Below are positions 24,231 through 34,120 of a stretch of DNA of 64,000 nt, piece by piece. This stretch comes from an uncultured Lachnospiraceae bacterium (GTDB taxonomy: Bacteria; Bacillota; Clostridia; Lachnospirales; Lachnospiraceae). Position 1 is the first letter of the stretch, and the number at the start of each line of letters is the position of its first letter. Under the pieces are notes generated by a model. It had not been told where the DNA came from, made no database searches, and was given only the letters and a program-made list of their open reading frames with translations. Position numbers and translations under genes: made by a program. The stretch is from the NCBI GenBank assembly GCA_947164605.1, contig CAMUXE010000006.1:1-64000 (forward strand), written 5' to 3'.

Positions 24231-26144
24231 CTAGTTTGTACCAGTATTGCCATTATTGCCAGTATTGCCAGTTCCAGTTGCATTTCCATCTGCGGCAGCC
24301 TTAGATGCAGCTGGCGTTGTTGCCTCTGTTTTAGGCTCCTCATAGTTAGCAACTGTGATTGTGATGCTAGAGCCAACATCAACTGAGCTTCCTGCTGCAA
24401 TTGATTGCACGATAACCTTACCATCACTTGACTTGCTTGATACATTTTCAGTCTTAGTAGTAACTGAAATACCTACCGAGTCAAATGCTTGTCTAGCCGC
24501 ACTCTCTGAAAGTCCTATAACATTTGGTACAGTAGCCTTCTTTGCAGGTTCAGCGCCAGAGCTCACTGTAATAGTCACGCTTGTTCCGGCAATTGACTGA
24601 GTAGAAGCAGTTGGTGTCTGGCTTATAACCAAGCCACTGTCAACTGTATCGCTGTACTGCTGGTTGACCGCAACCTTAAAGCCTGCATCTTCCAAGATGT
24701 TTGAAGCTTCAATCTGCTTCTTACCAACAACGTTAGGTATAGATATATTTTCCTCGCCTGTACTAATCTTTACAGTAATTGTAGTATTCTTTGCAATCTT
24801 AGTTCCCGCTGCCTTGTCCTGAGATATAACCTTGCCCTTGGCAACAGTGCTTGATGGCTCTTTATCAGCCTTGAATCCAAGGCCAACCTTGTTGAGAGCT
24901 GTTCTAGCCTCATCCTCAGTAAGACCAGACAAGTCAGGAACTGAAACCTGATTCTTGTCTACCGAAGTAGTAGCCTCAGCGGTTGTGTTTTTATTGCTTG
25001 CATTCTTGTCTGAATTTCCAAAAACCTTGATGAGAACAACAAGAAGAATAATCACAATCAAGGCTACAACGCCAATTCCGATCCACTTCATAATACTATC
25101 AAGCTTATCGTTACTTGTGTCATCTATATCCTCATCATCTAGCAACTGATCAGAGTCAGACAATAAAAGGTTGTCATCAAGAATCTCATCATCGCTCAGA
25201 TTGCTGTCGTTCTTTTTGACATTGGATACTGAAGCTGCGCTTCTTGTAAAATCATCGACAAGTGGCTCGCGAGATATAATGGTCTCGTCAGAATAAAGAG
25301 GCTCATCGTTGACAAAGTCACCGTCAGGGATGACCAAAGACTTCTTTAAGTCAGCAATAAGTTCAGAGGCTGTCTGATATCTACGCTCAGTCTTCTTATT
25401 GCAGCACTTTACAACAATGTCATCGATTGCTCTTGGAATATCAGCTTCAATTGTAGATGGTCTTGGAACATCCTTCTGAATATGCTGAACAGCAACGCTA
25501 ACTGTTGAATCCCCGTCAAATGGAACCTTTCCAGTCAACATCTCATAGAGAGTCACACCAAATGAGTAGATATCACTTCTCTCATCTGCATATCCACCCC
25601 TAGCCTGCTCTGGGCTAATGTAGTGAACAGATCCCATTGCTGAAGTGTTGATTGTACTAGAAGATGCGGCCTTAGCTATACCAAAATCGGTAACCTTAAC
25701 CTTGCCCTCTTTAGAAATAATGATATTCTGTGGCTTGATATCCCTGTGAACTATATGATTCTCGTGGGCAGCCTCCATACCCTTAGCTATCTGAATTGCA
25801 ATGCTGACAGCTTCCTTGTATGGTATTCTCTCCCTCTTCTCAATATATTTCTTTAAAGTAACACCCTCAACAAGCTCCATAACAATATAGTGCATTCCGT
25901 TCTCTTCATTAACGTCATACACATTTACAATGTTGGGATGTATAAGTCCTGCTGCAGACTGGGCCTCAGCCTTAAACTTAGAGACAAATGTCTTGTCTGC
26001 ACTCAGATTTTCCTTTAAAACCTTTATAGCAACCGGTCTGTTGAGCTTATGGTCCAAAGCTTTATACACATCAGACATTCCACCAGCTCCGACTGGATCT
26101 AAAATCTCGTATCTATCGGCTAGAAACATACCTTTTCTTAACAT
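24231..26144 (-). CDS. prkC: PASTA-domain serine/threonine kinase
   Basis: Protein of 637 residues. Kinase domain 1-275: GAGGMSDVYKA P-loop, HRDIKPQN catalytic loop, TDFGIA. One membrane helix near 357-378. Three PASTA repeats outside (about 400-600), each with P-N-V/L-x-G and a G-K-V-I-x-Q segment, bind peptidoglycan fragments. The tail is rich in Ala, Gly, Asn and Thr. Senses cell-wall state and phosphorylates targets such as RsgA; counterpart phosphatase PrpC is encoded 6 bases upstream. Confidence 0.96.
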   Translation of the reverse strand: MLRKGMFLADRYEILDPVGAGGMSDVYKALDHKLNRPVAIKVLKENLSADKTFVSKFKAEAQSAAGLIHPNIVNVYDVNEENGMHYIVMELVEGVTLKKYIEKRERIPYKEAVSIAIQIAKGMEAAHENHIVHRDIKPQNIIISKEGKVKVTDFGIAKAASSSTINTSAMGSVHYISPEQARGGYADERSDIYSFGVTLYEMLTGKVPFDGDSTVSVAVQHIQKDVPRPSTIEADIPRAIDDIVVKCCNKKTERRYQTASELIADLKKSLVIPDGDFVNDEPLYSDETIISREPLVDDFTRSAASVSNVKKNDSNLSDDEILDDNLLLSDSDQLLDDEDIDDTSNDKLDSIMKWIGIGVVALIVIILLVVLIKVFGNSDKNASNKNTTAEATTSVDKNQVSVPDLSGLTEDEARTALNKVGLGFKADKEPSSTVAKGKVISQDKAAGTKIAKNTTITVKISTGEENISIPNVVGKKQIEASNILEDAGFKVAVNQQYSDTVDSGLVISQTPTASTQSIAGTSVTITVSSGAEPAKKATVPNVIGLSESAARQAFDSVGISVTTKTENVSSKSSDGKVIVQSIAAGSSVDVGSSITITVANYEEPKTEATTPAASKAAADGNATGTGNTGNNGNTGTN

Positions 26145-26150
26145 CTCAAA

Positions 26151-26879
26151 TTACCTTTCATTTAGCCTTATCAGCACAACAGAGATATTGTCCTTACCAC
26201 CATTGGCATTAGCTGTGTCAATTAGTTTTTTTGCAGTCACATTAACGTCAGAAGTATAACGAATAATTGCGGAAATCTCATCATCCTCAACCATATTGGT
26301 CAAGCCGTCAGAGCACATAAGAACCGTGTCAGAAGACTTGAGCTCGACAGTGAAAAATTCAGGTTTAACTTCATTTTCCCCGCCTATGGCCCTGGTTATA
26401 AGATTTTTTCTATCATGAGTTCTGGCCTGAGATCTGTCGATCTCGCCTATCTCAACGAGTTCCTCCACATAAGAGTGATCTCTCGTTATCTGTATCAGAT
26501 TATCCTGCAAGACATATAATCTGCTGTCGCCGACATTGGCCACTATAAGCATTCCATCAATAATGGTTGCCAAGACCAGAGTCGTGCCCATGCCAATAGT
26601 ATCGGCAGATTCAGCCGCCTTCTTAACAAGGGCATGGTTGACATCTTTTATAGCCTCCTGCATAAGCGTTATAGTGTCAATTATATCCGAGCTTTTGATA
26701 AACTTAAGTAAATGTTCAATTGTAAAGTGGCTTGCAACATCACCTGCATTTTCACCGCCCATACCATCGGCGACTATGAAAAGATTGGGTAATATTCCCA
26801 CTTTTTCTAAAGAATAGTAGACGCAGTCCTGATTCACATTGCGAACCTTACCTACGTCTGTAAGTGCACATGCATTCAT
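26151..26879 (-). CDS. prpC: PP2C-type serine/threonine phosphatase
   Basis: Protein of 242 residues with all PPM motifs: NVNQDC, VADGMGGENAGDVAS (metal Asp), NVGDSRLYVL, SDGLTNMV and GGKDNISVV. Reverses PrkC phosphorylation. Three bases after rlmN, so likely coupled. Confidence 0.96.
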   Translation of the reverse strand: MNACALTDVGKVRNVNQDCVYYSLEKVGILPNLFIVADGMGGENAGDVASHFTIEHLLKFIKSSDIIDTITLMQEAIKDVNHALVKKAAESADTIGMGTTLVLATIIDGMLIVANVGDSRLYVLQDNLIQITRDHSYVEELVEIGEIDRSQARTHDRKNLITRAIGGENEVKPEFFTVELKSSDTVLMCSDGLTNMVEDDEISAIIRYTSDVNVTAKKLIDTANANGGKDNISVVLIRLNER

Positions 26880-26882
26880 TTT

Positions 26883-27920
26883 TTACTCATCCATATATTT
26901 TTTTCTCAGCTGTCCACAAGCTCCATCTATATCAGAGCCCATTTCCCTTCTAATAGTAACATTCAATCCGTATTTTTCAAGTTTATTTTTAAAACTATAG
27001 ACTTTTTTCATATCAGGTCTCACGAATTGTCTCTCCCTAACAGGATTTACCGGAATCAGATTGATATGACAGTTAAGTCCAGTCAAGAGTTTAGCCAACT
27101 GCTTGACACAATCATCGCTGTCATTCACGCCGTCAACAAGGCTATATTCAAAGCTCACTCTCCTTGTCGTGACATCTATATAGTATCTGACCGCTTCCAT
27201 AATCTCATCTATAGAGTACTTATTAGCAATAGGCATCATGCTGGCCCTAAGTTCATCATTAGGCGCATGAAGTGAGATAGCGAGAGTTATCTGCAATTTT
27301 TCATCTGCCAGTTCCTTGATTTTCTCAACAAGACCACAGGTTGAAACAGTGATATTTCTCTGGCTTATATTAAGTCCTTCTTCCGAATTAAGAAGCTTGA
27401 TAAAACGAATAACGTTGTCATAATTATCCATCGGCTCTCCAGAACCCATAATTACGACATTGTCAACTCTCTCGCCTGTCATCTTCTGAATTCTGTATAT
27501 CTGATCTAGCATCTCAGATGCAGTCAGGTTTCTGACACATCCATCCAGGGTTGAAGCACAGAACTTGCAGCCCATGCGACAGCCAACCTGAGATGATATA
27601 CATACTGAATTACCGTGATGATAACGCATAAGAACACTCTCTATCATATTCCTATCATAGAGTTCAAAGAGGTATTTCCTTGTGTCATCTATCTTTGAAA
27701 TCTGCTCCTGTCTTACCACTAGGGCTGTGAGTCTGCACTTCTCTTTAAGTTCTTCTATCAAAGATTTTGGCAGGTTAGTAGCCTGGTCAAAATCCTCTAT
27801 CAGGTGCTCATGCATCCATGAATAAAGCTGTTTAGCCCTAAACTTTTTCTGGCCCATGTCCTCTAGAAATTGTGTCAGTTCGCTTAAAGTGAGCGATTTT
27901 ATGTCTATTTTATCTTCCAT
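26883..27920 (-). CDS. rlmN: 23S rRNA/tRNA adenine C2-methyltransferase
   Basis: Protein of 345 residues. The radical SAM motif CRMGCKFC (CxxxCxxC) is at about residue 115, with further GSGEPMDN and the late catalytic cysteine ACGQLR near the end. Methylates A2503 of 23S rRNA and A37 of some tRNAs. Family length and position between rsmB and prpC fit. Confidence 0.97.
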   Translation of the reverse strand: MEDKIDIKSLTLSELTQFLEDMGQKKFRAKQLYSWMHEHLIEDFDQATNLPKSLIEELKEKCRLTALVVRQEQISKIDDTRKYLFELYDRNMIESVLMRYHHGNSVCISSQVGCRMGCKFCASTLDGCVRNLTASEMLDQIYRIQKMTGERVDNVVIMGSGEPMDNYDNVIRFIKLLNSEEGLNISQRNITVSTCGLVEKIKELADEKLQITLAISLHAPNDELRASMMPIANKYSIDEIMEAVRYYIDVTTRRVSFEYSLVDGVNDSDDCVKQLAKLLTGLNCHINLIPVNPVRERQFVRPDMKKVYSFKNKLEKYGLNVTIRREMGSDIDGACGQLRKKYMDE

Positions 27921-28036
27921 TAATAATCTCCAAATAAGACAGGCTTAGCCTATAAAGACTAGCCCTTTATAGCATGTATCAAGCCTATCCCTAAAAATCA
28001 AATAAGAAGCCCATCTCTTAAGAATCAGAATCAGCA

Positions 28037-29410
28037 TCAGGCCTCTCTCTTGAGTCTTGCTATAAAAAAACCATCTTGAAAGCCCTTGCTTGGCAAAATT
28101 CTCAACTCATCTTCAACCTTAGAGTAGGTCACATCTTGCTTGTCAAGGATATAAGCCACATTGGCCTCGTTCTCATCCCAGTTAAGGGTGCAGGTAGAGT
28201 AAATCAAATATCCGCCCGGCTTTACATATTTTACAGCTCGGTCAAGAATCTGTCTCTGTAAAGAAGCCAGAGATTTGAGGTCTTCCTCTTTTATATTGTA
28301 CTTTATATCAGGCTTTCTGCCGCATATTCCAAGGCCAGAGCAAGGCAAATCCGCTATGACAAGGTCATATGAATCAGCTTCAAAGTTATCTTCCCTTGCG
28401 TCGGCCTCCATGATATCAATATTTGTCAGGCCAAGTCTCTCAACATTTTCCCTGATGAGGTCTGTCTTATCGAAAGTCAAATCACATGATGTCACATGGC
28501 CCTGACTTGCTATAAGAGCAGCATTTATGCTCTTTCCACCAGGAGCCGCGCAAAGATCAAGGATTTTTGCATCCTTCTTTATAAGGCCACCCTCACCTGC
28601 CATCATGGAGCTCAGGTCCTGAACCTCAAACAGTCCCTCGGCAAATGTTTCAAGCCCATCTAACCTGTCGACTTTAAGTATCCTAATGGCATAATCAGGT
28701 ATCTTGAGTCCTAGTTCATCAGCCCTTTTTACAAGCTCAGCTTCTTCCCCTATAAGGCAGGCCTTAAGGCCTTCAGCCTCAAGTCTGGCAAGCAGGTCCT
28801 TAGGGCTAATCTTTGAAGTATTGGTACGTATATCTATACTTCTCTTCTCATCAAAGCCATCAAGAACTTCTTCTATTTTCTCCTGGCCAAGATAAGCTAT
28901 ATAGTGCCTGATAAGCCATTCAGGAAAAGAGTATTTTAGGCTGAGATAAGAGACAAAGTCCTTATCCCTGTCAGGATAAGCTATATTCTTATACTCTCTA
29001 GCCACTGTCCTTAGGACACCATTTACAAAGCCCTTTAGATTCATAAAATGGTGTAAATTAGCCAGCTTCACGGCCTCATTACAGGCTGCCGAATCAGGTA
29101 CAGAGTCCATGTACTTAATCTGATAGGTAGCCATTCTTAAGATATTTCTAATATAAGGCTTTTGCTTATTAACCCTGGTGTTTGAAAAATTATTGATAAT
29201 ATAATCAAGCTCTATTCTCTTTTCTGTCACACCTCTGACAAGGACAGAGATAAAGGCTCTCTGTGTCTTTTCGAGGTAGGCATACTTATCAAGGGCCTGC
29301 TTTAGAGCCTTATGTGATGCAGCCGGTTCCTTGTCCATAAGTGTAAGGACCTCAAGGGCTATATTTCTTGGATCATCAAGACCAATTTTGCCTGATTTTT
29401 TCTCAGTCAT
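28037..29410 (-). CDS. rsmB: 16S rRNA cytosine-C5 methyltransferase RsmB
   Basis: Protein of 457 residues. An N-terminal NusB-like helical domain (1-150) precedes a SAM methyltransferase: LDLCAAPGGKS motif, ADLPCSGLG with the motif IV Cys, and YSTCTLNWDENE with the motif VI Cys. Methylates C967. Start ATG at 29410 uses GGAGG 8 bases upstream and overlaps the previous stop (ATGACTGA); a TTG further up would consume that site. Confidence 0.94.
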   Translation of the reverse strand: MTEKKSGKIGLDDPRNIALEVLTLMDKEPAASHKALKQALDKYAYLEKTQRAFISVLVRGVTEKRIELDYIINNFSNTRVNKQKPYIRNILRMATYQIKYMDSVPDSAACNEAVKLANLHHFMNLKGFVNGVLRTVAREYKNIAYPDRDKDFVSYLSLKYSFPEWLIRHYIAYLGQEKIEEVLDGFDEKRSIDIRTNTSKISPKDLLARLEAEGLKACLIGEEAELVKRADELGLKIPDYAIRILKVDRLDGLETFAEGLFEVQDLSSMMAGEGGLIKKDAKILDLCAAPGGKSINAALIASQGHVTSCDLTFDKTDLIRENVERLGLTNIDIMEADAREDNFEADSYDLVIADLPCSGLGICGRKPDIKYNIKEEDLKSLASLQRQILDRAVKYVKPGGYLIYSTCTLNWDENEANVAYILDKQDVTYSKVEDELRILPSKGFQDGFFIARLKREA

Positions 29411-30101
29411 CTCTTCTTCCTCCAAAGAGCAAAATCAGTCTTAAAAGCTGAAGTATAGATGAAGCTGCTGCCGCAACGTAAGTCAAGGCTGCTGCTGTCA
29501 GCATACTTCTTGCTCCAGAGAGCTCAGAAGAGTTAAGGATATTGAGGGCCTTGAGATTATCTAAGGCTCTTGAAGAGGCATTAAACTCAACTGGAAGTGT
29601 GACAATCTGAAAGAGCACAGCCGCAGAGAAGAGAATAATACCAATATCAATTAACATAGCATTTGTGCCAAGGACAAGACCTGCCACAATACAAATCCAT
29701 GAAAACTTTGAACCTATATTGGCAACTGGCACAAGGCTTGATCTTATTGAAAGAGGAGCATAACCCTTGTTGTGCTGAATTGCATGACCGCACTCATGGG
29801 CAGCAACAGCGACAGCTGCGATACTTCTCTCATCATATACAGTGCTAGATAAGTTGACAGAGCATGTTCTTGGATCATAGTGATCTGTAAGGCTTGCACC
29901 TATAGGCCTGATTGAGACATTGGTGATTCCATTGGCAATAAGAATTCTCTCAGCCACCTCTCGTCCAGTGAGTCCCATATTTGTGTATGCTTTAGAATAT
30001 CTTGCAAAACAGCCCTTTACCATAAGCTGTGCTATAAGGGTCAAGATAAATGCAATAATCATCAAGCCGTATGTTGGATCATAATAACCGTAGTATCCCA
30101 T
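29403..30101 (-). CDS. YugP-like membrane zinc metallopeptidase
   Basis: Protein of 232 residues with HECGHAIQH near residue 115 (HExxH variant) and about four membrane helices, including two at the end. Belongs to the neutral zinc metallopeptidase family 2 (YugP). Substrates are unknown. AAGGAGG precedes the ATG. It sits between fmt and rsmB, a common Clostridia arrangement, and overlaps rsmB by eight bases. Confidence 0.88.
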   Translation of the reverse strand: MGYYGYYDPTYGLMIIAFILTLIAQLMVKGCFARYSKAYTNMGLTGREVAERILIANGITNVSIRPIGASLTDHYDPRTCSVNLSSTVYDERSIAAVAVAAHECGHAIQHNKGYAPLSIRSSLVPVANIGSKFSWICIVAGLVLGTNAMLIDIGIILFSAAVLFQIVTLPVEFNASSRALDNLKALNILNSSELSGARSMLTAAALTYVAAAASSILQLLRLILLFGGRRDD

Positions 30102-30210
30102 AAAACCTCCTTCTTGCCAGCTTTCTCACTGGCAAAAAACTGAAAGGAAATTGAAAAGTCAAAAGAAGCATTTTTGCATCTTAGCCTTTAAAAATTTTCC
30201 AAAAAATTAA

Positions 30211-31167
30211 CTATATAAGCCTTCCAGCCTCAATCTTGTGTCCCTTTAAGAAATCTGCACAAGACATTCTCTTCTTGCCCTCTGCCTGCAGCTCGTTGAG
30301 TCTTAAAACTCCACTTCCGCAAGCTACATATATATTATTCTTGCTCACTGCAACAATTTTTCCCGGCTCAAAGTCAGAACTATCACTTAGGCCCAAGAGC
30401 TTAAGCTCCTCCTGATCAGCCAAGTCTGCATCCCAGATTTTAAGCATCTTAGAGTCAAGACTTGTGTATGCACTTGGCCATGGATTCAGACCTCTGATCA
30501 GGCGCTCAATCTCCTCAGCTGAATTCTTAAAATCAATCTGACCTAGAGACTTTTTGAGCATGTGAACATAAGATGCACTTGCCTCATCCTGTTTTTTAGG
30601 CTCAATCTTGCCATCTTTCAAATCAGCCAGAGTCTTGATCAAAAGCTTAGCTCCAACGCCAGCCAGCTTATCAAAAAGACTTCCACCAGTCTCTTTTTTA
30701 TCAAGTTCAAGCTCAGCCACCTCAAGTATGTCACCTGTGTCCAAGCCCACATCCATCTTCATAGTTGTAACGCCAGATACCTTATCTCCATTTATTACAG
30801 CCCACTGGATTGGAGCTGCACCTCTATACTTAGGAAGAAGTGAGGCATGAACATTGATACAGCCATATTTAGGCATATTGATAATGCTTTCAGGAAGAAT
30901 CTGTCCATAAGCCACAACAACAATGACCTCAGCACCCAAAGCTTCAAGTTCCTTGATAAAGTCCTCATCTCTTGCCTTTTCAGGCTGAAGAACCTTAATG
31001 CCTGCCTCAAGAGCGCATTCCTTAACAGGCGAGTATGTCAACTTGCCACTTCTGCCCTTAGCTTTATCTGGCTGAGTGACAACTGCAAGAATCTCATGTT
31101 CAGATTCAATCAAAGCCTGTAGAGTCCCAACTGCAAAGTCGGGTGTTCCCATAAATACAAGTCTCAT
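30211..31167 (-). CDS. fmt: Methionyl-tRNA formyltransferase
   Basis: Protein of 318 residues: VFMGTPDFAV start, the 10-formyl-THF site region with NVHASLLPKYRGAAPIQWA (catalytic Asn-His), DVGLDTGD, and a C-terminal OB domain that holds the tRNA. Formylates initiator Met-tRNA for translation initiation; peptide deformylase is encoded just upstream. Confidence 0.97.
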   Translation of the reverse strand: MRLVFMGTPDFAVGTLQALIESEHEILAVVTQPDKAKGRSGKLTYSPVKECALEAGIKVLQPEKARDEDFIKELEALGAEVIVVVAYGQILPESIINMPKYGCINVHASLLPKYRGAAPIQWAVINGDKVSGVTTMKMDVGLDTGDILEVAELELDKKETGGSLFDKLAGVGAKLLIKTLADLKDGKIEPKKQDEASASYVHMLKKSLGQIDFKNSAEEIERLIRGLNPWPSAYTSLDSKMLKIWDADLADQEELKLLGLSDSSDFEPGKIVAVSKNNIYVACGSGVLRLNELQAEGKKRMSCADFLKGHKIEAGRLI

Positions 31168-31188
31168 ATTCTACCTCTTATTCCACTT

Positions 31189-31300
31189 ATTACTCTATTA
31201 CTGTATTACTGTGTTACTGTATTACTGTGTTACTGTCTTGTTCTATTACTCTATTACTGTCTTGTTCTATTATTCTATTGCTCTCTTACTCTCTTACTAT
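31189..31300. repeat. Fourteen in-register 8-bp repeats between def and fmt
   Basis: From 31189 the sequence keeps strict 8-base period: ATTACTCT, ATTACTGT, GTTACTGT, CTTGTTCT and variants, for about fourteen units. It fills most of the def-fmt gap and would be transcribed in the operon mRNA. No frame across it has a ribosome-binding site. Confidence 0.85.
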
Positions 31301-31317
31301 TTCTTCTCTCTTTGAGC

Positions 31318-31800
31318 TTACTCATCAATCTCCTCGGCCTCATCTGACACATCGTAGAGTTCTCCCTCTACCTTGTCTACATAGACCACGCCCTCAAGAT
31401 GATCAAGCTCGTGGCATATACATCTTGCAAGGAGGTCATCAGCCTCGATTGTGTACTCATTCATATCGATATCAAATGCAGAAGCCTTGACATGAAGTGG
31501 TCTTGTAACCTCTCCAACCTTGCCTGGAACTGAAAGACAGCCTTCCTGTCCTGTCTGCTCACCGCTTGTCTCAAGAATCTGAGGATTGATCAAAACTAAA
31601 GGCTGATCTCCACAGTCAATTACTACTATTCTCTTTAAAACACCAATCTGTGGTGCTGCAAGACCAACTCCATTGGCCTCATACATTGTGTCGAACATGT
31701 CATCGACAAGTTCCTTGATATGTGGAGTTACAGCCTTAACTTCCTTGGCCTTCTTAGTTAAAATCTCATCACCCAAAACTCTGATATTTCTCAATGCCAT
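31318..31800 (-). CDS. def: Peptide deformylase
   Basis: Protein of 160 residues with the three motifs GVGLAAPQIG, EGCLSVP and HELDHLEG (metal Cys, two His and catalytic Glu). Removes the formyl group from nascent proteins. An acidic tail (VSDEAEEIDE) extends past the usual end. Confidence 0.97.
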   Translation of the reverse strand: MALRNIRVLGDEILTKKAKEVKAVTPHIKELVDDMFDTMYEANGVGLAAPQIGVLKRIVVIDCGDQPLVLINPQILETSGEQTGQEGCLSVPGKVGEVTRPLHVKASAFDIDMNEYTIEADDLLARCICHELDHLEGVVYVDKVEGELYDVSDEAEEIDE

Positions 31801-31858
31801 ATAATTACCTCTTTTCCTTTTCTACTCTTTTTTCTAATTTTCTAATCTTAGTATTTTT

Positions 31859-34120
31859 CTAGTCAAATTCATATGTCAGATATATATAAGACAAGAGGCC
31901 TTTTTCTGCCCCATAGAGGTCAAGCGCATCCTTAAAATCTGACAATCTTTCCCTGTCTACTGCCTTAATATACATAGTCTGATAATATTCATCATCCAGT
32001 TTGTAAGCATTCTGCTTGACTGGTCCCATAATTTCGAGGTCCTCAAAAGAAGTCCTCAAGTCCTTATCTACTTTCAAGTCATCGCAGGCTCTCTCAAGCT
32101 TTTCTACTGACTTTGACGAAATGTGAACTGTCAGCATATGTTCGACAGGGGGATATTTCATAAGACTTCTAAATGATATCTCCTCATCGTAGAAGGCCTT
32201 GTAATCCTGCCTTTGAGAGGCCACTATGCTGTAATTATCCGGCGAATATGTCTGAATAACCACATCTCCTGGCTTGGAATCTCTTCCCGCTCTACCTGCA
32301 GCCTGCACAAGGAGCTGAAAAGTTCTCTCGCTTGCCTGATATGTACTTGTATAGAGGGACATATCTGCCATCAACGCTCCAACCAGGGTTACAAGTGGAA
32401 AATCATGGCCTTTGACAATCATCTGAGTTCCTATCAAAATATCCGCCTCATGCTTGGCAAATGCTGATAGTATCCTCTCATGGCCATGCTTATCCTTAGT
32501 TGTATCCTTGTCCATCCTAAGAATTCTAGCCTTAGGATAGAGCGTATGTAAAGCCTCCTCAATTTTCTGAGTTCCAGCCTTAATACCTGTAATATATTTT
32601 GAGCCACACTTAGGGCATATCCTATATGCATCCTGCTCATGGCCACAATAGTGGCATATCATCTTTCCATTTCTGTGAAGGGTTAGGGATATGTCACAGT
32701 GGGGGCACTTGATTACCTGACCACATTCCCTGCAGGATATAAAGCCAGCATAGCCTCTCTTGTTGAGGAAGAGCATAATCTGTTCCCCCTTGGCAAGCCT
32801 GTCATCCATCAATTCCTTCAGTTTTCTTGAAAAGATAGTTCTATTGCCTTCCTTGAGCTCAGCTCTCATATCTGCCACATAGACCTTAGGCAAGGCCTGT
32901 CCACTAGCCCTCTTATCAAGACTGAAGAGCTGATATTCTCCGCTCATAGCCTTATAGTAAGACTCGATTGAAGGAGTTGCAGAGCCAAGTATAACAGAAA
33001 GGCCATATAGCTTTCCCATGTGGACTGCTGTCTCTACCGCATTATAACATGGAACCTGACCACTCTTGTATGAAGTCTCATGTTCCTCATCCACAACTAT
33101 AAGCCCCAGATGTGTAAACGGTGTGAAAAGGGCTGATCTTGGGCCTATCATTATATCGATTTCGCCCCTCATCGCTCTTATAAACTGATCATACCTCTCA
33201 CCTGCCGACATCTTAGAATTAATGATAGATACCCTCTCGCCAAATCTGGCATAGAAGCGGGTCAAAGTCTGCATTGTCAGGGCAATCTCTGGTATAAGCA
33301 TGATAACCTGCTTGCCAGCCTTGACATAATAGTCGATTATCTCTATATAGGTCAGGGTTTTACCACTTCCTGTAACACCGTGAATGAGGTAGGTCTTAGG
33401 AGTCTTATTTTCAAAGTCAGCTTTGACCTTTGATATTATCTCCTCTTGCTCAGCATTTGCCTCAAGGCAAACCTTGCTTTCCTCCTGGCCTCTCGATTTG
33501 ATTTCATCAAGAATAGGAGACCTAAAGACTCTCTCTTCCCTGATATCTATCAAGCCTCTCCTGTTCAGGGAGGCAAGACTTGAAGCCGAGCTTGAAGATA
33601 GCTCTATCAGCTTCTTGCACTCGAAGCTTTTATCCTCAGAGCCCTGGGAATTCTCAGCCATATATCTCAGGATATTTGCCATTAGGAGCTGAGTCTTTCT
33701 TTTTTCAAATTCACCTGCATAAGTGAGAGCTTCTTCCCTGCTCACGGCCAATGTTGCATATTTTATGCTTTTGACCTCAACCTTCTGCTTTACAGGAAGA
33801 ACTGTCTTTAGGGCCTGAATCATGGTTCCACCATAGGAATGCCTTATCCATGCAGCCAGCTCAATCATGTCAGATACTGTGTGAAGTCTGTTTTCAACAA
33901 CCTCGCTGAGATCCTTGATTCTACTCTTGTCTATAGAGGGTTTATCGCTGATTTCCATGACATAGGCGCTTATAGTCCTGTTGCCCCTTCCAAATGGAGC
34001 CTTGACCATAACACCGACTTTGACCTTGTCCCTGAGCTCATCAGGTATCCTGTACTGAAAAGGCCTATCCAGTTCTTCAAGTGTTATATCAACACAGCAA
34101 TTAGCATATAAATCAGACAT
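31859..34120 (-). CDS. priA: Primosomal protein N' (replication restart helicase PriA)
   Basis: Protein of 753 residues. N-terminal 3'-DNA-binding domain, SF2 helicase with GVTGSGKT Walker A, DEEHE, and GSATPSIESY, eight zinc-binding cysteines (CRECGQVIKCPHC, CHYCG, CPKCGS), and QMIVKGHDFP/AAGRAGRD motifs. Reloads the replisome at stalled forks. Start overlaps the murE stop by eight bases. Confidence 0.96.
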   Translation of the reverse strand: MSDLYANCCVDITLEELDRPFQYRIPDELRDKVKVGVMVKAPFGRGNRTISAYVMEISDKPSIDKSRIKDLSEVVENRLHTVSDMIELAAWIRHSYGGTMIQALKTVLPVKQKVEVKSIKYATLAVSREEALTYAGEFEKRKTQLLMANILRYMAENSQGSEDKSFECKKLIELSSSSASSLASLNRRGLIDIREERVFRSPILDEIKSRGQEESKVCLEANAEQEEIISKVKADFENKTPKTYLIHGVTGSGKTLTYIEIIDYYVKAGKQVIMLIPEIALTMQTLTRFYARFGERVSIINSKMSAGERYDQFIRAMRGEIDIMIGPRSALFTPFTHLGLIVVDEEHETSYKSGQVPCYNAVETAVHMGKLYGLSVILGSATPSIESYYKAMSGEYQLFSLDKRASGQALPKVYVADMRAELKEGNRTIFSRKLKELMDDRLAKGEQIMLFLNKRGYAGFISCRECGQVIKCPHCDISLTLHRNGKMICHYCGHEQDAYRICPKCGSKYITGIKAGTQKIEEALHTLYPKARILRMDKDTTKDKHGHERILSAFAKHEADILIGTQMIVKGHDFPLVTLVGALMADMSLYTSTYQASERTFQLLVQAAGRAGRDSKPGDVVIQTYSPDNYSIVASQRQDYKAFYDEEISFRSLMKYPPVEHMLTVHISSKSVEKLERACDDLKVDKDLRTSFEDLEIMGPVKQNAYKLDDEYYQTMYIKAVDRERLSDFKDALDLYGAEKGLLSYIYLTYEFD

